Positions 1 through 6,870 of a stretch of 10,970 nt of DNA are shown here, piece after piece. Made by a program: the position numbers and the translations under genes. The DNA comes from an uncultured Garciella sp. GTDB taxonomy: Bacteria; Bacillota; Clostridia; Eubacteriales; Garciellaceae. The notes under the pieces are model-generated. The model did no database searches. It saw only the letters and a list, made by a program, of their open reading frames with translations, and had not been told where the DNA came from. The stretch lies in contig USMD01000067.1 in NCBI GenBank assembly GCA_900555725.1, positions 1 through 10,970 on the forward strand, in the 5' to 3' direction. Every line of letters begins with the position of its first letter. The stretch's first letter is position 1.

Positions 1-84
1 GCCCAAATACTTAGGGGCGAAAAATTACATTATGAGTATGAGTATGAGTATGAAAAAAATGAATTCAAATATGAGAAAAAATAA
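1..84 (+). CDS. C-terminal end of an unidentified protein (partial)
   Basis: Frame 1 is open from the window edge to a TAA at 82-84 and gives 27 residues: AQILRGEKLH, then a YEYEYEYEK run, then NEFKYEKK. The run comes from a hexamer repeat (TATGAG three times, then TATGAA) at 31-54. A strong hairpin terminator lies 12 bases after the stop, as expected at a real gene end. The tail is very charged and rich in tyrosine and glutamate. I do not recognise the family. Frame 2 is also open here (to a TAA at about 134-136), but it runs through the whole hairpin and so is less likely. Confidence 0.5.
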   Translation, partial: AQILRGEKLHYEYEYEYEKNEFKYEKK

Positions 85-96
85 CTTACTTGTAGA

Positions 97-138
97 AAAA
101 ATAGGAGATGGGAAAAACATCTCCTATTTTTTCTAATA
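97..138. terminator. Bidirectional intrinsic terminator
   Basis: The 14-bp perfect stem AAAAATAGGAGATG (97-110) pairs with CATCTCCTATTTTT (118-131), with a 7-base purine loop. The A/T ends give a U run in both directions. It lies between the plus-strand partial gene (stop at 84) and the minus-strand small gene (stop at 144-146), so it serves both. Confidence 0.85.
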
Positions 139-143
139 AAAAA

Positions 144-311
144 CTATTTTTGATTGGAGTCTACCCACTCCTTAGCATTTTTTACTTCATGATAGTTTGG
201 GATGGGAACTCGTGATTCAGGTTGTTTATTTTCAATATTTGCCCAAGCTGCAGTGTTTTGTTCTTCAATCGGCGATCCCATATGCTTTTCTTTCTTTTTA
301 TTTTTGGCCAT
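144..311 (-). CDS. DUF3787-type small protein, possibly spore-associated
   Basis: This 55-residue protein begins MAKNKKKEKHMGSPIEEQ and continues with TAAWANIE, then VPIPNYHEVKNAKEWVD near the C terminus. From memory, the TAAW(A/S)N-E box, the proline-rich centre and the final AKEWVDSNQK fit DUF3787, a family of very short proteins in spore-forming Clostridia, some annotated as spore surface proteins. There is no signal peptide or membrane segment, and the first ten residues are very basic. The start is firm: GAGGTGAT lies 7 bases before the ATG at 309-311. It is transcribed alone towards the shared terminator. The function is unknown, and the spore link is by family only. Confidence 0.8.
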   Translation of the reverse strand: MAKNKKKEKHMGSPIEEQNTAAWANIENKQPESRVPIPNYHEVKNAKEWVDSNQK

Positions 312-422
312 AAATATCACCTCTTTTTTATTATCTTCAGAAGTAATAAAAATATGAGAAAAATCAAGAAAATCAATAATATGGAAAAAATCATACTTTT
401 CTAATGATAATTCTATCCTAAA

Positions 423-442
423 GTGAATATCTGGTGAATATC
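423..442. repeat. 9-bp direct repeat GTGAATATC, 11-bp period
   Basis: GTGAATATC occurs at 423-431 and again at 434-442, about one helical turn apart. It lies between the divergent small gene and the glycosyltransferase promoter, so it could be an operator. It could also be chance in AT-rich DNA. Confidence 0.3.
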
Positions 443-466
443 ATTCATTTCCTACCGTAGAAAAGA

Positions 467-495
467 TTGTGTAAAAATCAAGGAAATTTTATAAT
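467..495 (+). promoter_or_regulatory. Sigma-A promoter for the GT8 glycosyltransferase
   Basis: TTGTGT (467-472), a 17-base spacer and a perfect TATAAT (490-495) point to the plus-strand glycosyltransferase. A second TATAAT at 504-509 has no matching -35. The rest of the 312-584 gap holds no gene that I can support, apart from the GTGAATATC repeat listed separately. Confidence 0.65.
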
Positions 496-584
496 AGGAA
501 TGGTATAATAGGAAAACAATAGTCTAACAATAGAGAAGGAAGATCTTTATTATTCAATATTTTAGGATGGGAGTATTTATTATA

Positions 585-1391
585 ATGAATATACTTGTTA
601 CTTTAAATACAAATTATATAAAACCTTTAAAGGTGATGTTAAAATCTCTCTTTCTTAATAATCCAGGAGAAAATTTTACGATTTACTTAATGCATTCAAG
701 TTTAACCCAGGAGGAATTAGAGGATCTAAATATTTACATAGAAAATCTTGGGTATGCTCTTAAGGACATTTACTTAGAGAATACTTATTTTGCAGATGCA
801 CCTACATTATTACACTATACAAAGGAGATGTACTATCGTCTACTTGCATTTAAGTTTTTACCTAAAGACTTAGATCGGATCTTATATCTAGATCCTGATA
901 TTTTAGTTTTAAATCCTATTAGGAGATTATATCATATGGATTTCCAAGGATATATGTATGCCGCAGCATATCATAACATTATACCCATAAAGGAAATTAA
1001 TAAAATAAGATTAGGTGCCTATGATATTGATGCATATTATAATTCTGGAGTGCTTTTGATGAATTTAGATTTACAAAGGCAACTTATAAGGGAACAAGAA
1101 ATTTATAAGTTTGTGGAACAAAATAAAGCAAGGCTGATTATGCCGGATCAGGATATTATCAATGCCCTTTATGGAAAGTATATCAAGAATTTAGATGAAA
1201 AATTATACAATTATGATGCAAGGTATTTTAGTTATTATAAAATTATGAGCAATGGCAAATGGAATATGGGATATGTCTTGCGAAATACGGTGATCCTCCA
1301 TTTTTGTGGAAAGAAAAAACCTTGGCACAATGAATATAGTGGAAAATTCCACTCTTTATACAAACACTATGAAAAATTAGCGATAGGATAA
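585..1391 (+). CDS. GT8-family glycosyltransferase
   Basis: This 268-residue protein fits glycosyltransferase family 8 (GspA/LgtC-like, retaining, nucleotide-sugar dependent). It begins MNILVTLNTNYIKPLKVMLKS, the usual N-terminal strand and helix. The metal-binding DxD is DPD at about 103-105 in YLDPDILVLNP. It also has YNSGVLLMNLD (about 152-162), PDQDIINALYGKYI (about 187-200) and a C-terminal HFCGKKKPWH (about 239-248) that matches the family's second metal-ligand histidine region. There is no signal peptide or membrane segment, so it is cytosolic or peripheral. I chose ATG 585 because GGATGGGAG precedes it and the protein then begins at the conserved motif. ATG 567 adds six residues but has no well-spaced ribosome site. 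The acceptor and donor sugars cannot be told from the sequence. It is a single gene that converges on the oxidase gene. Confidence 0.9.
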   Translation: MNILVTLNTNYIKPLKVMLKSLFLNNPGENFTIYLMHSSLTQEELEDLNIYIENLGYALKDIYLENTYFADAPTLLHYTKEMYYRLLAFKFLPKDLDRILYLDPDILVLNPIRRLYHMDFQGYMYAAAYHNIIPIKEINKIRLGAYDIDAYYNSGVLLMNLDLQRQLIREQEIYKFVEQNKARLIMPDQDIINALYGKYIKNLDEKLYNYDARYFSYYKIMSNGKWNMGYVLRNTVILHFCGKKKPWHNEYSGKFHSLYKHYEKLAIG

Positions 1392-1409
1392 AAAATATTG
1401 ATTTTTATT

Positions 1410-1431
1410 AAAATAGAGAGGAATCTATTTT
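1410..1431. terminator. Weak hairpin between convergent genes
   Basis: AAAATAGA (1410-1417) pairs with TCTATTTT (1424-1431) around a GAGGAA loop. It lies between the glycosyltransferase stop (1389-1391) and the oxidase stop (1430-1432), and it overlaps the oxidase stop. The stem is short and AT-rich, with no clean U run after it, so termination here is only plausible. Confidence 0.4.
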
Positions 1432-3109
1432 ACTTCCTTAGGGTTTTAGCGATGTCATTGGCTGCCTCCATTCCTGTTTTTAGAGCTCCCTGTATCCAAG
1501 CATGTTTTCCTGAGACATGTTCTCCTGCAAAGAATACCTTATTTTTATATTCAGGCTGCTTCATAATCCATGAAAAGGTACTTTTCTGACCAGGACTATA
1601 ATAGGCAAAGGCACCTAAGGACCATTCGTAATCATTCCAATTTCTATCCGCATAATCTAATAAGATTCTATCTACATATCCTTTGGGCAGGCAGTGAACT
1701 TCTTCTACCTGTTTTTTAATTTCAAAAATCCTTCTATCATAAGGAAGATTTCCTAATCGTATTGCATTAAGAGTAAGATTATAGGTAGATAGCAATACTC
1801 CAGGCTCTCTAGGGGGAGGAGTAGGAGAATTTATATATTGAAAATGATCAGAAGGATACCATAAAGAAGTAATAGGGCGATCTGTAAAAGTACTTCCTCC
1901 TAATTTTTTACCACAGATAATATCCTCCTTTTCCCAAAATCTTTCTTTGTAAAATTGGGCAGATTTAAAGGAATTTTCATAAGTAAGCTCTTGAATTGCC
2001 TGCATTTTTTCGCTGGAAAATAGGGGATATAATTCAATATGTCTTAAAGTGGAAAATGGAACAGCACAAATCACATAATCAAAGCTTTGGCCTTGAGTGC
2101 AAAGATTTTTTTGATTTTTATAATATAGAGTTACTGGACCCCCTGGTATTTTTTGTTGTATTTTCTCTACCGAACAGCCACCCATCCAACGAACATTTCC
2201 TAAAAGATGGGAAGGAATGTCAGGATAATATTTTTTTACATAGGAATCAAAAAAAGAATAATACAAGGCTAAGGGGAGATTCGCAATTCCTCCTTTAATT
2301 CGATAAAGAGATGTAAAGTCTAAAGTATAAATTTCCGAATACAGTTCAATAGCACTGTTATAGAAAAAACTACCTATTAAGGGAGAGAGATTTCCAAGCA
2401 TGTTAATAGCTCCTTGACTAAGTCCAGCCCTTTCAAATATATTTCGAATATTTGTGTGATCTAATTCTATAATCGTTGGATAGTATTGTTTTCTAATTTC
2501 CACAATTTCTTGACGAATTTCTGGAGATAATGCCATTAAGAGGGGATCTATCGCATTATCTTGAAGCTCACTCCAGGGAGTTCGCTGTTCCCTCAGAGTT
2601 AAATCAAAGGCAGGATAAATATTTTCCATTATACTTTGTCCCTCAGGGTCATTACAGGCATAACGATGCCGTATATAAAATAAATCGGCAGGGGTGGATT
2701 GTATAAAGGGAGCAGTTTTTAAACCTAAAAGATCTATATAATGCCATACAGTCTCATGGGATACAGGAATTCTCATGGCTCCCAGCTCTCCATAATATCT
2801 TTTATCTCTGTCAAAATAATAGGTGTAAATTCTTCCACCAATACGCTCATCTTGAGCCTCAAAAATGGTAATATTAAAACCCAATTTTCTTAATTCAAAA
2901 GCAGCGGATAAACCTGCAGCCCCACCACCGATGATGCCTATAGAAATATTTTTGCCGCTTCCAGTAGGAGCTAAAGTAGTAATGTCTTGTGGAGGACTTA
3001 AAGATTCTATTAAGTAAGGATAATCTTCTATACGATTTTCTTCTTGCAAGATCTCCATTACTATTTTCTTTCGCTCTTTTTTCGTAGGTTGAATCATAAT
3101 AGGTTTCAA
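1430..3109 (-). CDS. FAD-dependent L-amino acid oxidase / flavin amine oxidase
   Basis: This 559-residue flavoenzyme probably oxidises an L-amino acid or amine, passing electrons to O2 and releasing H2O2 and ammonia. The Rossmann FAD motif is GIIGGGAAG (glycines at 61-66), followed by the ribose-binding glutamate E84 in TIFEAQ and the GGR box (91-93). ELGAMRIP (about 108-115) matches the segment that carries the substrate-carboxylate arginine (R113) in snake-venom-type L-amino acid oxidases. FFAGEH (526-531) and HAWIQGALKTGMEAA (about 536-550) form the C-terminal FAD and substrate block. No signal peptide is seen; the first 50 residues are a charged extension. The start is TTG at 3107-3109, with GGGGG 7-8 bases upstream. 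The ATG four codons in is too far from that site. The substrate is not determinable; monoamine or putrescine oxidase are alternatives. Confidence 0.87.
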   Translation of the reverse strand: MKPIMIQPTKKERKKIVMEILQEENRIEDYPYLIESLSPPQDITTLAPTGSGKNISIGIIGGGAAGLSAAFELRKLGFNITIFEAQDERIGGRIYTYYFDRDKRYYGELGAMRIPVSHETVWHYIDLLGLKTAPFIQSTPADLFYIRHRYACNDPEGQSIMENIYPAFDLTLREQRTPWSELQDNAIDPLLMALSPEIRQEIVEIRKQYYPTIIELDHTNIRNIFERAGLSQGAINMLGNLSPLIGSFFYNSAIELYSEIYTLDFTSLYRIKGGIANLPLALYYSFFDSYVKKYYPDIPSHLLGNVRWMGGCSVEKIQQKIPGGPVTLYYKNQKNLCTQGQSFDYVICAVPFSTLRHIELYPLFSSEKMQAIQELTYENSFKSAQFYKERFWEKEDIICGKKLGGSTFTDRPITSLWYPSDHFQYINSPTPPPREPGVLLSTYNLTLNAIRLGNLPYDRRIFEIKKQVEEVHCLPKGYVDRILLDYADRNWNDYEWSLGAFAYYSPGQKSTFSWIMKQPEYKNKVFFAGEHVSGKHAWIQGALKTGMEAANDIAKTLRK

Positions 3110-3303
3110 TTTTTAACCCCCTTTTTAAAACAAAGCAATATCTCTTACCAATATATGCAAAAGTACTAAAAAAGGGTCCTTATTTAATGAAAAATAAATA
3201 AAAAATTAAAAGTGCCACATATTCCCTAGTATGAATAAGACCAATTAAACAAAAAATAATTTATGTATAAGATAAAATGTCGCAAAGGAAGAGGGGATAT
3301 TTT
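3110..3303. other. Divergent intergenic region without a clear promoter
   Basis: This AT-rich gap separates the oxidase gene (minus) from the small-protein/SDR pair (plus). The GGGGG ribosome site for the TTG start is at its left edge, and GAGGGG for the small protein is at its right edge. I see no consensus sigma-A pair for either direction. Minus-strand octamers CATATATT and CATACTAG resemble the -10 elements of sporulation sigma factors, but no -35 at correct spacing supports them. Confidence 0.3.
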
Positions 3304-3480
3304 ATGAAAGAAAAGAATGGACAAACTTACAGGGATTGGGAAGAGAAAATGGAAATGGGAGAAGATTGGTCTATATTAGATGAAGATCTTATGTTTACAG
3401 GTACTAGCAATTACTTACAACAAGATCAAGCAATGAAATTAGTAGAAAAAATCAAAAATAGAATACGATATCGATATTAA
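3304..3480 (+). CDS. Small acidic protein of unknown function, upstream of SDR
   Basis: This 58-residue protein has an acidic, tryptophan-containing first half (YRDWEEKMEMGEDWSILDEDL) and a predicted helical, basic second half that ends in IKNRIRYRY. I do not recognise a family. I chose ATG 3304 because GAGGGG lies 7 bases upstream. The earlier ATG at 3277 would put that ribosome site inside the gene. It ends 17 bases before the dehydrogenase gene and has no terminator after it, so the two are probably co-transcribed. There is no signal peptide or membrane segment. The coding call rests on the ribosome site and position. Confidence 0.7.
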   Translation: MKEKNGQTYRDWEEKMEMGEDWSILDEDLMFTGTSNYLQQDQAMKLVEKIKNRIRYRY

Positions 3481-3497
3481 AACTAGGAGGAATTTTT

Positions 3498-4373
3498 ATG
3501 GCAGATCAACAATGGTTAAGTTTCCCAAAGTCTGTTCCAGGACAAACTCAGGGAAAACAGCCGGGGATTGAAAGTATTATGAATTCAGTCCCCATTACAG
3601 AGAATCAAAACTATAAGGGTTCTAATCAATTACAGAATAAAGTAGCTGTAATTACGGGAGGAGATAGTGGAATAGGAAAGGCAGTAGCCATCACCTTTGC
3701 AAAGGAAGGTGCTGATCTAGCAATTGTCTATTTAGATGAAAATGAAGATGCCCAAAATACAAAGAATATCATAGAGTCTATTGGCAGAAAGTGTTTATTA
3801 CTTTCTGGAGATGTAGGTCATGATGGATTTTGTAAAGAAGTCATTCAAAAAGTAATGGGAGAATTTGGGAAGATAGATATACTAATTAACAATGCAGCAG
3901 AACAACATTTTCAAAATAGTATAGAGGATATTACCAATGAACAGTTAGAAAAGACCTTTCGTACCAATATATTTTCCATGTTTTATATGATTAAAGCTGC
4001 AATGCCTTATTTACAACAGGGGAGTTGTATCATCAATACTACATCTATTACAGCTTATCAAGGAGATGAAACCCTGATTGATTATTCCGCAAGTAAGGGT
4101 GCAATAGTTAGTTTGACCCGTTCTTTATCGCAATCTTTAGTAAACCAAGGGATCAGAGTAAATGCGGTAGCTCCAGGACCTATTTGGACCCCCCTTATTC
4201 CAGCGTCTTTTCCGCAAAACTATGTTGCTACCTTTGGTATAGACACACCTATGGGAAGGCCGGGACAACCAGTAGAGCTAGCTAGTGCTTATGTATATTT
4301 AGCATCAGAGGGGGCCTCCTATGTGACTGGTCAAACCATTCATGTTAACGGAGGGACTATTGTAAATGGATAA
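3498..4373 (+). CDS. Short-chain dehydrogenase/reductase, YdaD/YhdF-type
   Basis: This is a 291-residue NAD(P)-dependent oxidoreductase of the classical SDR fold. About 45 N-terminal residues (starting MADQQWLSFPKSVPGQ) precede the Rossmann domain, a feature of the Bacillus general-stress SDRs (YdaD/Gsp39, YhdF). The cofactor motif is TGGDSGIG (53-60), with NNAA at 131-134. The catalytic tetrad N157, S183, Y196 and K200 is complete (YSASK at 196-200), and VNGG closes the fold near 283-286. AGGAGG lies 7 bases before the ATG. It is second in a pair with the 58-residue protein and is followed by a very strong terminator. The substrate is unknown. A stress role is inferred only from the Bacillus relatives. 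Confidence 0.9.
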   Translation: MADQQWLSFPKSVPGQTQGKQPGIESIMNSVPITENQNYKGSNQLQNKVAVITGGDSGIGKAVAITFAKEGADLAIVYLDENEDAQNTKNIIESIGRKCLLLSGDVGHDGFCKEVIQKVMGEFGKIDILINNAAEQHFQNSIEDITNEQLEKTFRTNIFSMFYMIKAAMPYLQQGSCIINTTSITAYQGDETLIDYSASKGAIVSLTRSLSQSLVNQGIRVNAVAPGPIWTPLIPASFPQNYVATFGIDTPMGRPGQPVELASAYVYLASEGASYVTGQTIHVNGGTIVNG

Positions 4374-4382
4374 TCTTATAAA

Positions 4383-4430
4383 GATTAATAAAAATAAGAG
4401 GTGGAATTCCACCTCTTATTTTTATTAGTC
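4383..4430. terminator. Bidirectional terminator, 42-base perfect palindrome
   Basis: Positions 4386-4427 form an uninterrupted palindrome centred on GGAATTCC (4403-4410). The outer pairs continue to 4383/4430 with one G-T pair. A/T-rich flanks give a U run in both directions. It ends the SDR transcript (stop at 4371-4373) and overlaps the stop codon of the minus-strand PII-like gene (4425-4427), so it also ends the long nitrogen operon. Confidence 0.9.
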
Positions 4431-5099
4431 TTCATCATACAACCCATAAGTCTTATTAAGATCAAGGATAAATATGATCCCGTTGCCTGGTTTTTCTATT
4501 TCTAAAGCATCATTTATAGCTTTTACAACATCATCAGTTTTATCTTTCTTAGTAATATTCAATATAATTTCCTTTTCTGGTTCTACTAACATAGCAAATA
4601 ATTTAGAACGTTCATGGATTCCTGAGCCCCTTGCATTGATAACAGTACCTCCATTTGAGCCAGCTGATTCAGCCGCTTCAACGACTTTTTCAGCATTCCC
4701 TATATCTACAATAGTAAATATTCCATTATACATATTGCTCCCTACACCTCCATTTGCAATGTTTTTATGGAAATCACAACTTTTGGTACCTACTAGACCA
4801 ATTACAGGAGTTGAAAATGCGATTCCATGATTGAGTTTATACATCTTAAATTTTTGGTTTAAATGTTCTAAAGCTTTTTCTGCAATGGATCTTTTGGCTA
4901 CTATTAAAACAATTTCCTTTTTTACTTCATCTAAATCTAGAAGTTTCAAAAGATAACTTCTTATAGTACCCTTTCCTAAGAGGATGGTTCCTCCTGTAAC
5001 TCCATAGGATTTTGCTTCCTTAAGAACCTTACTGCCTAAACCATAATCAACGATTATACAGCATAGATCATACCTTGCGATATCATTATTCTTCACCAC
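4425..5099 (-). CDS. PII-like nitrogen-regulator protein with two PII domains
   Basis: This protein of about 224 residues contains two tandem PII-type units. The first carries GVTGGTILLGKGT (about 33-45), and the second carries GSNGGTVINARGSG (about 147-160) and ends GNGIIFILD (about 205-213), as PII domains do. The T-loop-like segments after each GGT are short, and no conserved uridylylatable tyrosine is evident. PII proteins sense energy and nitrogen status and usually control a transporter or enzyme. The start is chosen as GTG 5097-5099, since GGGGG lies 8 bases upstream. ATG 5112-5114 has no ribosome site, and a more distal ATG at 5162 lies deep in the preceding gene. It overlaps the DUF1538 stop by 14 bases, so translation is probably coupled and the two products likely act together. 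It is last in the glnA operon. Confidence 0.85.
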   Translation of the reverse strand: MVKNNDIARYDLCCIIVDYGLGSKVLKEAKSYGVTGGTILLGKGTIRSYLLKLLDLDEVKKEIVLIVAKRSIAEKALEHLNQKFKMYKLNHGIAFSTPVIGLVGTKSCDFHKNIANGGVGSNMYNGIFTIVDIGNAEKVVEAAESAGSNGGTVINARGSGIHERSKLFAMLVEPEKEIILNITKKDKTDDVVKAINDALEIEKPGNGIIFILDLNKTYGLYDED

Positions 5100-6588
5100 T
5101 TTTATTGCCCCCATTCTTTTTGGACTTTGCTTTGAAAAGTAGACCAAGTACTTGTATTGCAATCAATGGAGTTAAGGCAATTAGGGAAATAACACCAAAA
5201 CCATCCATCAGAACATCTGCACCTCTAGTTGCCTGGGCAACACCTTGGGCAAAGGCCAAAATAAAAGTAGCTGACATAGGGCCCGATGCTACTCCTCCTG
5301 AGTCAAAAGCCATTCCAACAAATAATTTTGGAACAAAATAACTCATACCAATTGCTATTATATATCCTGATAATAGATAATGCCATAGTTGAATTCCTGG
5401 AATAAGAATCCGAATAATGGAAAGAGCAACAGCAACGGCTACTCCTATAGATAGAGCAAGCATAACAACCCTTTTTTTTACATAACCACTGGTAACATCC
5501 TCTATTTGTTCCGTTAAGACATATACCGCAGGTTCTGCCAATATTATCACTAATCCAAGGACAAAAGCAACAAATATTACAATCCAGTTATTGTCTAAGG
5601 AGGCAAGATGGTATCCTACTAAATTCCCCACTTCCATAAAACCGGCATTTACTCCTACTAAAAATAGCACTAAACCAACAAACGTGTACAAAAGGCCCTT
5701 TAAAATCTTGTTTCGCTTCCTTTTAGATAATTTAAAGGATATAGCATTAAAAGCTATAAATAAAATAATGAGGGGAAGAAGGGCCAAGAAAACTTCCCCT
5801 GCTACTGTAGGAAATTCCTCTATAAAAGGATGTAAGATAGAGGTGCTTTTTATTACATCATTTTCTACAGAGCCTGTAAGCTCTCCTGTTTTAGAAAAAA
5901 CACTCATAATTAAAACAGATAAAATAGCTCCTGATGAAGCGATAGCTATCAGTCCGAAGCTATCCTCTTCAGAATTTTTCCCTTCCTTTAAAGAGGATAC
6001 CCCTACTCCCAATGCTAATATAAAGGGAACGGTCATAGCACCGGTTGTGGCTCCTGAAGCATCAAAGGATATTGCTAAGTATTCGGAGGTGGTAAACAAA
6101 CCAAATAGTAAGATAACACCGTAGATTATGGTAAGCATCTTATTTAGAGGTTTATTGAAGACAACTCTCATAAAGCCTAGGGATATCATCACAGCGATGC
6201 CAATGGATACTACTACCACAATTGCATTTTTAGACAATGCTCCTCCTGTTACATCATCTACCTGACCGGCTAAGATGTGTAAATCAGGCTCTGCTATGGA
6301 AATAAAAAAGCCAAGTATCATACCGGCAACGGTTACAATCCAAATTTTATTGGATTTAGCAATAGTTTTTCCCATTAGATTTCCTATGGGAGTAATTCCT
6401 ATATCTGCCCCGAATAAAAATATAGATAATCCAATAATAATGAAAATTGCACCTAATAAAAAACGTCCTATAAAATGGTTTTCCATAGGCGCAATGGTAA
6501 AGTTTAATAGTAGTACAATTATGACGATTGGAAGAACAGAATATAAAGTTTCTTTAAATTTTTCGAATAGAATATGAATAATCCACAC
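5086..6588 (-). CDS. DUF1538 membrane protein, two-repeat putative transporter
   Basis: This 500-residue multi-pass membrane protein is made of two homologous halves. Paired motifs are AEPDLHIL (99-106) with AEPAVYVL (351-358), QVDDVTGG (109-116) with QIEDVTSG (361-368), and FDASGATTG (175-183) with FDSGGVASG (428-436). A charged cytosolic stretch (KEGKNSEEDS, 201-210) and a basic linker (KLSKRKRNK, about 286-294) separate hydrophobic blocks. This matches DUF1538. As I recall, a two-gene DUF1538 system (UmpAB of Halomonas) was reported to have Na+/H+ antiport activity; here both halves are one chain. The start is GTG 6586-6588. AAAGG is only 2 bases before it, so an ATT a few codons later is also possible. 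The substrate is unknown. Its position in a glnA operon and its overlap with a PII-like gene suggest a nitrogen-linked transport role (inference). Confidence 0.85.
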   Translation of the reverse strand: MWIIHILFEKFKETLYSVLPIVIIVLLLNFTIAPMENHFIGRFLLGAIFIIIGLSIFLFGADIGITPIGNLMGKTIAKSNKIWIVTVAGMILGFFISIAEPDLHILAGQVDDVTGGALSKNAIVVVVSIGIAVMISLGFMRVVFNKPLNKMLTIIYGVILLFGLFTTSEYLAISFDASGATTGAMTVPFILALGVGVSSLKEGKNSEEDSFGLIAIASSGAILSVLIMSVFSKTGELTGSVENDVIKSTSILHPFIEEFPTVAGEVFLALLPLIILFIAFNAISFKLSKRKRNKILKGLLYTFVGLVLFLVGVNAGFMEVGNLVGYHLASLDNNWIVIFVAFVLGLVIILAEPAVYVLTEQIEDVTSGYVKKRVVMLALSIGVAVAVALSIIRILIPGIQLWHYLLSGYIIAIGMSYFVPKLFVGMAFDSGGVASGPMSATFILAFAQGVAQATRGADVLMDGFGVISLIALTPLIAIQVLGLLFKAKSKKNGGNKSGEE

Positions 6589-6870
6589 TACCTTTCTTTT
6601 TATTTTTTAAAAACTCGATAAAATCCTGAATTTCATGAATTTCTTCATTACTTAATCCATCTACATAAAGTATATGGGAATGACTTTTATAAGAAGAATT
6701 CTTAGGATCTAGATAACCAGCAACCTTCATAATTTCATCGTTAGATATTTCAAGGGCGTTGCTATTTTTTTTAGTATGAGAGGAGATGGATTTTTTCTTT
6801 TTTCACTTTCAATTCGATAGATTTCTGTGCGGCTGATATTTGCAAGTTCTGATAGTTTTACGATAGCCTC
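6554..6870 (-). pseudogene. Broken Xre-family HTH regulator
   Basis: Directly after the ANTAR gene's TAG, the same frame reads KLSELANISRTEIYRIESEKR then NPSPLILKKIA, which are helices 2-4 of an Xre/Cro-type HTH. After that it runs into a TGA at 6727-6729. The -1 frame, starting near 6760, continues the protein: NALEISNDEIMKVAGYLD, then GLSNEEIHEIQDFIEFLKNKKK, to a TAA at 6554-6556. An A missing in GCAAC (6758-6762) would explain the shift; an 8-A run at 6765-6772 (minus strand) is the other suspect. Helix 1 and a start codon are absent, although AGGAGG survives at 6865-6870. This suggests a small deletion between ribosome site and helix 2. The tail overlaps the DUF1538 start. A single-base assembly error could explain the shift but not the lost N terminus. 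Confidence 0.75.

Noticed and set aside
31..54. CRISPR-like or regulatory short repeat
   Set aside because: A simple hexamer repeat inside a reading frame, coding for YEYEYE; no spacers.
222..404. Plus-strand reading frame of 60 residues
   Set aside because: It is antisense to the DUF3787-type gene, with low-complexity phenylalanine-rich content and no ribosome site.
3110..3276. Sporulation sigma promoter for the oxidase gene
   Set aside because: -10-like octamers occur, but no -35 at the right distance.
5100..5162. Upstream ATG start (5162) for the PII-like protein
   Set aside because: It would overlap the DUF1538 gene by 77 bases, and the added residues do not resemble PII; the GGGGG site favours GTG 5099.
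5591..6124. Plus-strand 177-residue reading frame
   Set aside because: Shadow of the DUF1538 gene on the other strand; its lysine/proline-rich translation has no recognisable domain.
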